DNA of 64,000 nt from JADLGL01 sp963732865 (GCA_963732865.1 CAVTBC010000001.1:434001-498000), one strand, 5' to 3'; positions 53,759-61,855 are shown, counted from the first letter of the stretch. A program made the numbers and translations. Notes: a model not told the origin generated them from the sequence alone.

Positions 53759-55274
53759 GCTGAGCCCATCGGCGCTTCGTGGGGCTCGGGCGACGGAGCC
53801 GGCTGCCCACCGCATCCTGGAGGATGTGGTGGCCCCGGATCACAGGCCCGCCCTGCAACCAGACATTCCGCCCGAAGGATATGGGCGCGTCGTCATTGCG
53901 ATTGACGATCCCGCCCAACGATCCGCGCTCGTTCGCGAGCTGGGCAAAGACCGCGCCCTGACGGTCGACGAGGCGGCGAGTTGGGACGCCCTCAAGGCGT
54001 TGCTCGACGATTTCGACTTCGATGTCGTGCTGCTCGCCGATACGCTGTCGGACCGGTCGGGCATCGAGACCAACAACCTCGTTAGATCCTTCTTTCGCGA
54101 TCCGCCCGCGACGATCCTTCTCGGTCCCAGTGACGTACGCGCGGCGATCAAGGCGTATCGTTGCGGCGTTGCGGACTATTTGACCGAAGAAGCCAGAGTT
54201 GGCCAAGTGATCCGCGACGCGGTCACACGCGCCGCAAAATCCGTCCACGCGCGGCGGCAGGAACGATCCAAGACCGAGCTGCTTGAGCTACTTGCGCAGC
54301 GGGACAGTCTGACCGGCCTGGCAAACCGACATTCGATCGAAGAGCGGCTCGAGCAGCTCACGCGCATCAAGGCGCGTTACGGCAGCCCGTTTGCCATCAT
54401 CCTCATCCGCTTCAACGAGTACGAGCAAATCTGCGGCGGCTTCGGATACCACATCGGTGATCACGCCCTGCTGGCCTTTGCCAAGAGGCTGGCCAACAAC
54501 TCGCGGGCTGCCAACACGCTCGCTCGCCTGACCCGCGACACGTTCATCTATTTGGTGGATCGAGATGTCACGCCGGATGGGATCACCGGAGCATGTCGCC
54601 GGCTGAGCCGAACGATGTCCTTTTCGCTGAATCTCGATGATGTGGGCCTATCGATCTCCGCCGCGATCGGCCCGGCCCTCTTCCCTCGCGATGGGGCAAC
54701 GGTGATCGAGCTGATCGAAGCGGCCGAATTGAAACTCAGTGGGGATTGGGGCGCTAATCTCAGTGCGGCCGAGCTTCCCGGTGACGGTATCGACACGGCA
54801 ACCAAGGCGACATCGGAGACCGCGCGCGGGCAAGGTTCACAACAACGACGGGCCGCCCCGAACGCCCCGCGAAGCAAAGCATTTGGCAGGGCGCGGAACG
54901 GCGAAAAGGATCCAACTCCTTCGGACAAGCCGCCTGCGGGAACACCCGCGCCGACCACTCGGATCGCGAACAGGCGGCGGGATTTGCGACACCGGACCCT
55001 GAAACGCGGCCAACTCGTCGTCAGCGATGGACGCAGCACCGTCGATTGTGTCATCCGCGATGTGTCGATCGGCGGCGCTCGCGTTGCTGTCGAGGGCCAG
55101 TTCTTGGTCCCCGACAGAATGGAGCTCTTCATCCCTGATAGTGATCGCCGCCGCCCGGTGGAGAAGCGGTGGCAGCGAGACGATGAACTGGGTCTGATGT
55201 TCCTCGACGTCGGCGAAGATCGCGAGCCTGGCCCCGATCCGAGTGTGTCGGTCACGGAGGCGGCCAGTCTCTGA
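53751..55274 (+). CDS. Pseudo-receiver, degenerate GGDEF, PilZ protein
   Basis: 507 residues from the ATG at 53751, overlapping the upstream stop by 8 bp. The receiver-like region (about 40-160) has the acidic pair (IAIDDPAQ) but Ala where the phospho-Asp should be (VVLLADTLSD). The GGDEF-fold (about 180-340) keeps RDSLTGLANRHS and GYHIGDHALL, but the GGDEF motif reads TRDTF and the I-site reads RAAN, so it should be inactive. A linker leads to a C-terminal PilZ domain (about 403-490) with RRDLRHRTLKRG and DVSIGGARV, the c-di-GMP binding motifs. Likely a c-di-GMP effector coupled to the upstream enzyme. Confidence 0.88.
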   Translation: MRELSPSALRGARATEPAAHRILEDVVAPDHRPALQPDIPPEGYGRVVIAIDDPAQRSALVRELGKDRALTVDEAASWDALKALLDDFDFDVVLLADTLSDRSGIETNNLVRSFFRDPPATILLGPSDVRAAIKAYRCGVADYLTEEARVGQVIRDAVTRAAKSVHARRQERSKTELLELLAQRDSLTGLANRHSIEERLEQLTRIKARYGSPFAIILIRFNEYEQICGGFGYHIGDHALLAFAKRLANNSRAANTLARLTRDTFIYLVDRDVTPDGITGACRRLSRTMSFSLNLDDVGLSISAAIGPALFPRDGATVIELIEAAELKLSGDWGANLSAAELPGDGIDTATKATSETARGQGSQQRRAAPNAPRSKAFGRARNGEKDPTPSDKPPAGTPAPTTRIANRRRDLRHRTLKRGQLVVSDGRSTVDCVIRDVSIGGARVAVEGQFLVPDRMELFIPDSDRRRPVEKRWQRDDELGLMFLDVGEDREPGPDPSVSVTEAASL

Positions 55275-55332
55275 ACCCTGTGTGACAGTCGCGCGACGCC
55301 GCGCCTTTCCGCGCCGCGTCGCAGCGAGTTTT

Positions 55333-55509
55333 CTATTTCTTTTTCAGCGTGTCCTTGAGACTGCCGACGGCATTTTGGGCCTTGCCCAGCGCCTTGTCTG
55401 ACTTGCCTTCCGCCTTCAGCTTCGCGTCGCCAATGACCTTGCCGACGGTCTGCTCCACTGCGCCCTTAACCTGTTTCGCGGATCCCGCGATGCGGTCTTT
55501 GTCGATCAT
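55333..55509 (-). CDS. CsbD family stress protein
   Basis: 58 residues. A strong ribosome site (AGGAGGAAT) precedes the ATG at 55509. MIDKDRIAGSAKQVKGAVEQ is typical of CsbD, and the repeated KGKADKALGKAQ-type motif (here EGKSDKALGKAQNAVG) confirms it. Small hydrophilic helical protein, induced by general stress in bacteria where studied; biochemical role unknown. It is convergent with the PilZ gene. Confidence 0.9.
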   Translation of the reverse strand: MIDKDRIAGSAKQVKGAVEQTVGKVIGDAKLKAEGKSDKALGKAQNAVGSLKDTLKKK

Positions 55510-55638
55510 TTATTCCTCCTGGGCGCGCATCGGCGCCTGTTCGATCTTGACGTCAGCGGACGAGCCAGGCCGGCCGGTCCGCACTTGGATCGTTAGTCTG
55601 CGTCCATCGTTGTGTCGTTCTTGCGGCGAGCGGCGCCG

Positions 55639-55800
55639 TCAGCCGGAGGGATTGATGATTGGTGCCTGCGTGCAGGCGGAGAACCTCAGGAAGCCAAAGG
55701 GGCCGGTGTAGTTATCGCACTTGGTGACGTTGACGGTGACCAGCAGGATCACCACCACAAGCGCAACCACCAACAGCCCGATGATCACGGTCTTACTCAT
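55639..55800 (-). CDS. Small single-span membrane protein, unknown
   Basis: 53 residues. One strong membrane span near the N-terminus (TVIIGLLVVALVVVILLVTV), then a short tail with two cysteines (KCDNY and SACTQAP). I do not recognise the family. Support is a clean ATG, the hydrophobic pattern, and its place in a run of small co-directional genes (DUF3309, this, CsbD). The ribosome site (GAGG, 2 nt from the ATG) is close. Could be secreted after cleavage rather than anchored. Confidence 0.5.
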   Translation of the reverse strand: MSKTVIIGLLVVALVVVILLVTVNVTKCDNYTGPFGFLRFSACTQAPIINPSG

Positions 55801-55896
55801 GGCCTCGTTCCGCGGTCATCTTTTCGGTCGCACTTCAGCGGGCGGCGTAGCCTGGGGCTCTGCGGCATCGGCTGGAGAAAGCTGGGCGCAGTGTTG

Positions 55897-56070
55897 TCAG
55901 GTGACAATTGAGAACGTCCCGGTGATCGCCAGAATGATGACAACAATGAGGGCCAAGCCGAGCACTCCCGATGGTCCGTAACCCCAACTGCGGGAATGAG
56001 GCCAGGCGGGCACTGCGCCCAGTAGGAGCAGCACCAGGACGACCAACAAAATCAGGCCGAGAGTCGACAT
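55897..56070 (-). CDS. DUF3309 family small membrane protein
   Basis: 57 residues, GGAAGG 9 nt before the ATG at 56070. MSTLGLILLVVLVLLLLGAV followed by PAWPHSRSWGYGPSG and a second hydrophobic stretch is the DUF3309 signature: two short spans joined by the conserved WPHSRSWGYGPSG loop. Widespread in proteobacteria; function unknown. Lies between the second Crp/Fnr gene and the 53-residue protein, all on the minus strand. Confidence 0.9.
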   Translation of the reverse strand: MSTLGLILLVVLVLLLLGAVPAWPHSRSWGYGPSGVLGLALIVVIILAITGTFSIVT

Positions 56071-56394
56071 GCCGTTCTGCCTTCCATGACCGCCCGAAAC
56101 AGACCCTGATCGCGGGCGCTAGAAACTCTGAAAACTGAATTCTCGCGCCTCGGCCAACTGCTCCGGCGGAATTGCAGCGATAGTGCGGCGCCCGCCAGAA
56201 CTGTGGGGGAGGACCAAATCCCAGCGGGCACCGAAGACGGATTGGAGGGGAATCCGTGCCTCGCGGTAGGGACGTGACAGTCCCCCCAAACAGGCGAACC
56301 GACCTTTGCACGGCCGAGCGAGGCATACTGTTCCGTATTGCTCACAAATACATGCGACGGCACCAGTATTTCGCCGCCGACGCTGAGAACAAGG
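56071..56394. other. Intergenic stretch upstream of the DUF3309 gene
   Basis: 324 bp with no supportable gene. Overlapping frames on the minus strand show no family sequence. It must carry the promoter of the small-protein run; I saw no clear motif in it. Confidence 0.5.
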
Positions 56395-57093
56395 CTATCG
56401 TGAGACGCCGCTGTCGGGCGGATCATTGAGGAGAACGCTGAGCAGAGAGCTGTTCACTTCAAGATGGCCATTGTAGTCGATGAAGCCCAAATCTCGGAAT
56501 TTGTTCATGAAATGGCTGACTCTCGACCGGGTGGTTCCGATCATTTCCGCAAGAGTCTCTTGGGTGATCTTGGCTGTGATGGGTTCCGGGCGCCCCTCCT
56601 TGCCGAAATTGGCCAGAAGCAAAAGCACCCGCGCAAGGCGCTTTTCCGTCGAATTGAAGAGTTGATCGACAAGGTCTTCTTCGACGCGGGCGTTCCGTTT
56701 CAAGATGTGCGTTACAAACATCTTGGAAAACGTCGGCTCATCTTGAAGTACTCGGCCGATCTCCACCTTGTCTACCCGCATCGCTGTGCAGTCCGTGAAC
56801 GCTGTCGCCGTCGCGAGGCGCCTTGGCTGCCCGATCAGGCAACCTTCACCGACGAATTCATCGACGCCCAAAATGGCGACCACGGCCTCTTTGCCCTGGC
56901 TAGACACGACCGTGACTTTCACTTTCCCCTTTCTGATGTAGAAGACCGAGTCAGCCAGGTCACCCTGCGCAAACAGCGTTTCCTTCTTGGGATAGGTGGC
57001 GACGACCCGACCCTTCGCTGCGGTTTCTAAAAACGACGCCGGGTCGAATTGCTCGATACCGCGTGCCAGATTCGATGGTGCAGGCTTCTTCAT
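56395..57093 (-). CDS. Crp/Fnr family transcriptional regulator (copy 2)
   Basis: 232 residues. Cyclic-nucleotide-like fold with LFAQGDLADSVFYIRKGKVKVTV and AVVAILGVDEFVGEGCLIGQ. The winged helix KITQETLAEMIGTTRSRVSHFMNKFRDLGFIDYNG is nearly the same as in copy 1, so the two may read similar sites. No FNR-type cysteines. It starts a minus-strand run towards DUF3309 and CsbD, separated from DUF3309 by 324 bp. Confidence 0.9.
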   Translation of the reverse strand: MKKPAPSNLARGIEQFDPASFLETAAKGRVVATYPKKETLFAQGDLADSVFYIRKGKVKVTVVSSQGKEAVVAILGVDEFVGEGCLIGQPRRLATATAFTDCTAMRVDKVEIGRVLQDEPTFSKMFVTHILKRNARVEEDLVDQLFNSTEKRLARVLLLLANFGKEGRPEPITAKITQETLAEMIGTTRSRVSHFMNKFRDLGFIDYNGHLEVNSSLLSVLLNDPPDSGVSR

Positions 57094-57519
57094 CGGCGTA
57101 GGTGCCCTCTGCCAGGTTCAATCGAGCGACGTTGGATTGCGATGCCGACGGCACAGAACCGCCAGAAGTAGTGGCCATTTGACCCCGCCGAGTCGCGACC
57201 CATTGTGTTGCGACTGTGATCCCCGAAAGGGCGGCGTCCAATTGTTCGGGGATATTGTAACGAAGGATGAGTTTGACGATGATAAACTAATTGGTCAACG
57301 CGCGATAACTTTCTGCGGAACCGGGCATGGCATCTTGTAGCTGAGCTGATGTGGTCCCGACGGCTCGAGACTGCATGTATGCCGACGCATCAGGTTGCGT
57401 AACCTCAAAGCTGAGGAGTCGTGTCAGGACGTGCATCGTCCGAATGATGAGTTCGCAGCCCTCGCGAGGGTACGGCACGGGTCTGGACCTCGGCGACAGA
57501 TCAGGCGACCTTCTTCCGG
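57094..57519. other. Intergenic region upstream of the second Crp/Fnr gene
   Basis: 426 bp, no supportable gene. A 78-codon minus-strand frame (57287-57523) overlaps the next gene and shows no recognisable features. Around 57192-57214 the octamer palindrome GTCGCGAC is followed by GCGAC 10 nt later, which could be a regulator site, perhaps for autoregulation. Confidence 0.45.
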
Positions 57520-57831
57520 TCAATTGGGGCCCCGGCGCGCGGTCTCCTTGTTCAAGCGCTTCACCGCCTGGGCAAGCAGGGACGCCTTCATTCTGGAGCC
57601 CGCATTGGCCGTCGCCGGGCTGGCTCCCCTTGGCGCAGACTTGCCCCGCATCTCCCGACGCTGTTGCCGAGCAATGTCCTTTGCCCGGTCGCGGTGATCA
57701 CGCAGTAGTTTGCGTAGTGTCGCCAGCTCGACATCCGGGAGATCCCGAAGTTCGGGCTGATGGGTCCGCGTGACGAGCTCGCGCTCATCGGCGGACAAGA
57801 GCCGCTCTTCTTGCTTGCGTGTCAGGGTCAC
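57520..57831 (-). CDS. Small basic conserved hypothetical protein
   Basis: 103 residues, starting at a GTG (57831) with GGAG 8 nt upstream. MTLTRKQEERLLSADERELV and the helical block HRDRAKDIARQQRREMRGKSAPRG resemble small unknown proteins I have seen in Hyphomicrobiales. Highly charged, no signal or span, probably a helical cytoplasmic protein, perhaps nucleic-acid binding by its basic character. Function unknown. Confidence 0.7.
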   Translation of the reverse strand: MTLTRKQEERLLSADERELVTRTHQPELRDLPDVELATLRKLLRDHRDRAKDIARQQRREMRGKSAPRGASPATANAGSRMKASLLAQAVKRLNKETARRGPN

Positions 57832-58107
57832 GGCGCTAACTCCTCTGGGGTAATGCGGGCCTTGGTGACGGTCGCTCCGTTCCCCTCAGCCATTTTGGAA
57901 CGGCCTATCCTTGGGCAAGTTCGATGCATGCCAGCTGCTCGCCCCAATTCAATCCACGAGCCTGTCTTCGTTCGTATGCCGGGTCCTCCCCTCTGTGCCA
58001 CCCGGTCGCAGTGGTGAGGCAACCATGCCGACACCATCTCAGCCATGCGACACCCATCGGGGTGCTTGGAGGTCGCGTGAAAGCATCTGACCGAGGGAGG
58101 CCCTTCG

Positions 58108-58512
58108 ATGCGACCGATGCGAATGCTGGCTGCCGCGGCAGCTGTTATGGGGGCGGTTTCGCTGGCGCCCTCGGGCGCGGCGGCGATGGACCGCGTCCCC
58201 TATGACATGGACGCCGTGGGAGCGGCGCAGTTCGCCGGCAAGCGCATCATTCTCGGCATCTGGGCCACGTGGTGCGCGACCTGTCAATCACAGATCGCCG
58301 TGCTCGATGCGCTGGCGAACGATCCGCGTTTCGCCGACATCACGATCTATCACATCGACTACGACCACCAGAAAAACATCATGCGCCTGATCGGCGCCGC
58401 GGTGCGCAGCCAAATGATCGCCTTTCACGGCTATGACGAACTGGGCCGGTTGATCGCCGTGACCCGGCCTGCCGACATCGAGGCCTTCCTGCTGGAGCTC
58501 GCGGAAGACTAG
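58108..58512 (+). CDS. Periplasmic thioredoxin-like protein with CxxC motif
   Basis: 134 residues with GGGAGG about 9 nt before the ATG. A signal peptide (cleavage near SGAAA, residue 25) leads to a thioredoxin-fold start: ILGIWATWCATCQSQIAVLDAL, with active-site CATC. It is short for a TlpA/ResA protein (usually 160-190), and the cis-Pro region is hard to place, so redox activity is likely but the partner is unknown. Convergent with the BtuD-like gene, 7 bp between stops. Confidence 0.83.
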   Translation: MRPMRMLAAAAAVMGAVSLAPSGAAAMDRVPYDMDAVGAAQFAGKRIILGIWATWCATCQSQIAVLDALANDPRFADITIYHIDYDHQKNIMRLIGAAVRSQMIAFHGYDELGRLIAVTRPADIEAFLLELAED

Positions 58513-58519
58513 GCCGCCG

Positions 58520-59329
58520 CTATTCGTCGGGGCGCGGCGAAGAGCGGCCGATGGTCGACCATGGCACGGCGATGCTGGCGCCGTTGCGTTCGACCATCGC
58601 CGTGGTGACCCCGAAGACGCGGCGGAGGAGTTCCTCGTCGAGCACCTTCGCCGGCGGCCCGTCCGCGGCGATGCCGCCATCGTCCATCACTAGGACGCGG
58701 TCGGCGAAGCGCGCGGCCTGCGACAGATCCTGCAGCACAACGATGACGGCGACCCCGTCATCGGCCTGATGGCGGAGCGTCTCCAACATGCGCAGCTGGT
58801 AGCGCGGGTCGAGCGAGGCGCCAGGCTCGTCGGCCAGGAGGACCGGCGCCGAAACGGCAAGCGCGCGGGCCAGCGCGACGCGGGCGCGCTCGCCGCCGGA
58901 CAGGCTGGTGACCGGCCGGTCGGCCAGATCGATTGTCTCGGTGTCGCTCATGGCGTCGCTGATCGCCATGCGGTCTGCCTCGGAGAGGCCGCGCAGGCCC
59001 GATCCATGCGGCATGCGGCCGAGCGCGACGATGTCGGCCACCGGCATCGGCCAGTGAAAGACATGCCCCTGCGGCAGATAGGCGATGGCGCGCGCTCGGG
59101 TGCGCAGGTCCAGCTGGGCGACCGGAACACCGCCGATCTCGACCTCGCCCCAGCAGGGCTCAAGCCCGGCGAGTGCGCGCAGGAGCGACGTCTTGCCCGC
59201 GCCATTGGGACCGACAATGGCGGTGAACTCGCCGCGCGCCAGGGTGAGATCCAGATCCTTCACGACCCAGCGACCATCGAGACTGACGGCGAGACCGCGT
59301 GTCTCGAGGGCCGGCAGGAACGCGTTCAC
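58520..59329 (-). CDS. ABC transporter ATP-binding protein, BtuD/HmuV/FecE type
   Basis: 269 residues. Walker A GPNGAGKTSLLRAL, signature SLSGGERARVALARALA, Walker B PVLLADEPGASLD, and the switch region VIVVLQDLSQAARFADRV, where the usual His is replaced by Gln, common in this subfamily. Importer of cobalamin, heme or siderophore. It overlaps its permease gene by 4 bp. Confidence 0.9.
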   Translation of the reverse strand: MNAFLPALETRGLAVSLDGRWVVKDLDLTLARGEFTAIVGPNGAGKTSLLRALAGLEPCWGEVEIGGVPVAQLDLRTRARAIAYLPQGHVFHWPMPVADIVALGRMPHGSGLRGLSEADRMAISDAMSDTETIDLADRPVTSLSGGERARVALARALAVSAPVLLADEPGASLDPRYQLRMLETLRHQADDGVAVIVVLQDLSQAARFADRVLVMDDGGIAADGPPAKVLDEELLRRVFGVTTAMVERNGASIAVPWSTIGRSSPRPDE

Positions 59330-60375
59330 ATCGGCGCTCCGACCAGCTTCCGCCGCTGCTGCATGATCAGCACGATGAAGAACGGCGCGCCGATCAGCGC
59401 GGTGACGATGCCGATATTGATCTCGCTGGCGCTGGGGACGAGGCGCACGATGATGTCGGCGGTGAGAAGCAGTGCCGCCCCTGCCAGCGCCGCGGGGATC
59501 AGCAGCCGCGCCGGATCGTAATTGACGAAAGGCCGCATGATCTGCGGTGCGACAAGGCCGATGAAGCCGATCGAGCCGGCGACCGCGACCGCGGCGCCGA
59601 CACCCGCGGCAACTCCGGCGACGACCCGTAGGCGCACATTGCGCATATTGACGCCGAGGCCCTCGGCCGCCTCCTCACCGAGCGTCAGCGCACGAAAGGC
59701 GGCACGGTCCCAGGTCAGCAACACCCAGCTGACGGCCATGAAGGGCAGCGCGATCCAGACATGTTGCATGCTGCGGTTCTCAAGCGAACCGAGCAGCCAG
59801 AAGGTGATCTCCGCATCGTCGAACCGGCCGGGCGCAAGGTTGAGCGCCAATGCCGTTCCCGCCGCCGCCAAAGCCGAGATGGCGAGCCCGGCAAGGATCA
59901 GCACCAGAAGGCTGGCCCGCGGCCCGGCGACGAGCAGCAAGAGCCCGACAGATCCGGCGGCGCCGGCGATAGCCGCGATCGGCAAGGCCGTGGACAACAC
60001 GCCAACAAGGCCGAGGGCCACGGTTGCGACAGCCACAAACGCCGCCGCTGAAGGCGCGCCAAGCAAGGAGGGCGAAGCCAGCGGACTGCGCAGCAGGCCC
60101 TGCAGCGAGGCCCCCGCGAGGCCCAAAGTGCCACCGATCAGGATGGCCAAGAGGGTCCGCGGCAACCGGATTTCACCGATGATGATGTTTGCCGTCGGAT
60201 CGCCGCCGCCGAAAAGCCCGCTGAGGATGTCTCCCGCCGACAGACCGACCGGACCGATCGCCAGCGAAATACCGGCGAGAATGAGCACGAGCCCGGCCAG
60301 CTGGAGCGACAGCCGGGTCGTCGCGCCGCCTAACCGCACCGCCGGTCCGCCTTCCCTGTCCCCCTGGTCCGTCAT
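59326..60375 (-). CDS. FecCD/BtuC-type ABC transporter permease
   Basis: 349 residues with about ten membrane spans. Diagnostic segments are GEIRLPRTLLAILIGGTLGLAGASLQGLLRSPLASPSLLGAPSAAAF (residues about 60-105) and the C-terminal GSIGFIGLVAPQIMRPFVNYDPARLLIPAAL. This is the type II importer fold used for cobalamin and iron chelates. Start at 60375; the region before it (60376-60584) is the structured divergent intergenic region. Confidence 0.92.
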   Translation of the reverse strand: MTDQGDREGGPAVRLGGATTRLSLQLAGLVLILAGISLAIGPVGLSAGDILSGLFGGGDPTANIIIGEIRLPRTLLAILIGGTLGLAGASLQGLLRSPLASPSLLGAPSAAAFVAVATVALGLVGVLSTALPIAAIAGAAGSVGLLLLVAGPRASLLVLILAGLAISALAAAGTALALNLAPGRFDDAEITFWLLGSLENRSMQHVWIALPFMAVSWVLLTWDRAAFRALTLGEEAAEGLGVNMRNVRLRVVAGVAAGVGAAVAVAGSIGFIGLVAPQIMRPFVNYDPARLLIPAALAGAALLLTADIIVRLVPSASEINIGIVTALIGAPFFIVLIMQQRRKLVGAPM

Positions 60376-60429
60376 CGTGCCGGCCCAATTCTACCCGCTG
60401 CGACCACGCCTGAAGAGGCTAAATCTGAG

Positions 60430-60530
60430 GACGCCAGTCAAGTTCAGACTCCGCTACTCTTCCGGGTAAAGCCCGCCAGTGGCATGATCGCCGTCGCGCG
60501 GCGGCTTTAGCAATACAGAGTAGCGCATTG
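60430..60530 (-). promoter_or_regulatory. Structured 5' leader resembling part of a cobalamin riboswitch
   Basis: On the minus strand, ATGCCACTGG is followed by a hairpin (CGGG-CTTTA-CCCG) and GGAAG, similar to the conserved GCCACTG ... GGGAAGG core of cobalamin riboswitches. Perfect 9-bp arms CGCTACTCT (60517-60525 complement) and AGAGTAGCG (60452-60460 complement) enclose it. The usual 5' and 3' boxes (CCCGCNACTGT, GGAGACCTGCC) are only weakly matched. The position, upstream of a BtuC-like permease, fits. Confidence 0.35.
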
Positions 60531-60584
60531 AGCGACAACGCAATCGGCAGGAAGTCGGACGCCGCGTTCGCCCGGAGGGCAGGA

Positions 60585-61427
60585 ATGAGGCGGTGGGCGG
60601 CGCTCTGTCTTTTGGTGCTGGCCGCCATAACCGCGCCGAGGGGGGGCGCCGCACAGGAAAGCAATAGTCCGGCGCATCGGGTGGCCTCCGTTGGCGTCTG
60701 CGCCGACCAGTTGCTCCTCACGCTCGCCGACCCGCTCCAGATCGTCTCGTTGTCGCGTGACGCGACGAATGCGGCCATTTCCTATCTTTCCGACATCGCC
60801 GACCGCTATCCGCACGGCGCCGGGGGCGTCGAAGCGCTGGTCGGCTACGCGCCCGATCTGGTGCTGGCCGACGAGACGACGTCGCCGGCGACGCTGGCGA
60901 CGCTGCAGCACCTGGGCTACCGCGTCGTGGTGCTGGCGCGCGTTGGCACGATCGACGAGGCGATCAGCGAAGTGCATGAGGTGGCGGCGTTGCTGGGCCG
61001 CGGCGATGAAGGCAATGATCTCGCGGATTTGATCGAAGCGGCGCGGCGGCAGGCGGAACGCACCAATTGGGGCGACACCGTCGTGAGCTTTCGGCGTGGC
61101 GGCCTCGTGCCCGGCAACGACACGCTGATGTCGGACCTGCTTTCGGTGATCGGGCTTAACAATGTCGGCGATGCGCTCAGCGAAGGCGACGGGCGCGTGC
61201 CGCTAGAGGTGCTGATCGCCTCCCCGCCAGACTATCTCGTCGTGCCGGAGGAAAACGCCAATCCGATCGCCGGCGGCCTTGCCATGCTCGATCATCCGGC
61301 GCTTGCGGCCTTGTTTCCGCCGGAACAGCGCATCCTCCTGCCGGACCGCCTCACCTATTGCGGCGGGCCTTCGCTGCCCGAGGCGCTGCGCCGGCTGGCG
61401 AGCGAATTGGCACGCGTTACACCCTAG
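60585..61427 (+). CDS. Periplasmic substrate-binding protein, BtuF-like
   Basis: 280 residues from the ATG at 60585, which has GGAGGG upstream; a longer frame begins at a TTG at 60528. A signal peptide ends near RGGAAQ. RVASVGVCADQLLLTLADPLQIVSLSRD and YAPDLVLADETTSPATLATLQHLGYRVVVLA are typical of the two-lobed type III binding proteins for cobalamin, heme or siderophores. Transcribed away from its permease and ATPase, so the operon is split. Ligand uncertain. Its stop overlaps the next convergent gene by 4 bp. Confidence 0.88.
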   Translation: MRRWAALCLLVLAAITAPRGGAAQESNSPAHRVASVGVCADQLLLTLADPLQIVSLSRDATNAAISYLSDIADRYPHGAGGVEALVGYAPDLVLADETTSPATLATLQHLGYRVVVLARVGTIDEAISEVHEVAALLGRGDEGNDLADLIEAARRQAERTNWGDTVVSFRRGGLVPGNDTLMSDLLSVIGLNNVGDALSEGDGRVPLEVLIASPPDYLVVPEENANPIAGGLAMLDHPALAALFPPEQRILLPDRLTYCGGPSLPEALRRLASELARVTP

Positions 61428-61693
61428 GCCTCGGGGTCGGCGGGCATGGGCGCCTGCTTGTTGCGGTAGCTGTTCCAGGCGCGGACGACGCGAACCGTGG
61501 CCCGCCTGTTGAAGCGCCGCACACGGGCGCTATCGACGGCAAGGACGATAAGCCCGGCGGGAACCATCCAGAAACCGAGTACGGGAAGGAAGCCGAAGAT
61601 GCCGCCGGCAACGAGACCGCCGCCAAGCGCCGTACGCGTGGCGCGATTGGCGGGCACTTTGACGCGGCGCTTGAAGATGCGGATGGACGGCAT
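61424..61693 (-). CDS. PGPGW-like small membrane protein
   Basis: 89 residues from the ATG at 61693; the longer frame adds unconserved sequence. A basic N-terminus (RIFKRRVKVPANRATR), two adjacent hydrophobic segments joined by PVLGFWMVPAG, then basic ARVRRFNRRATVRVVRAW. Resembles the PGPGW family of putative membrane proteins, although the core motif is altered. Function unknown. It is close to the tRNA-Asn gene, a neighbourhood I recall for similar genes in alphaproteobacteria. Confidence 0.7.
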   Translation of the reverse strand: MPSIRIFKRRVKVPANRATRTALGGGLVAGGIFGFLPVLGFWMVPAGLIVLAVDSARVRRFNRRATVRVVRAWNSYRNKQAPMPADPEA

Positions 61694-61826
61694 CGGTGGC
61701 GAGGCTCCATCATCGGCGGTATCAGACCGCCCGCTGTCATGCTGGCTCCGAGAGTGGGGCCCGGATCGGCGCAAAGCAAGGTCCTCCGCGCCCGTTTACG
61801 ACAATGCCGCGTCGCGAGATCAATGC

Positions 61827-61855
61827 TTGGCAATTAATTCATCGCTTTGCTATAG
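61827..61855 (+). promoter_or_regulatory. Sigma-70 type promoter of tRNA-Asn
   Basis: TTGGCA (61827-61832), a 17-nt spacer, and CTATAG (61850-61855), ending 25 bp before the tRNA. Strong match to alphaproteobacterial stable-RNA promoters. Confidence 0.75.

Noticed and set aside
57828..58046. 72-codon minus-strand frame upstream of the 103-residue hypothetical
   Set aside because: It ends with a 4-base overlap on the next start, but has no recognisable sequence, no ribosome site that I can see, and a composition like noise.
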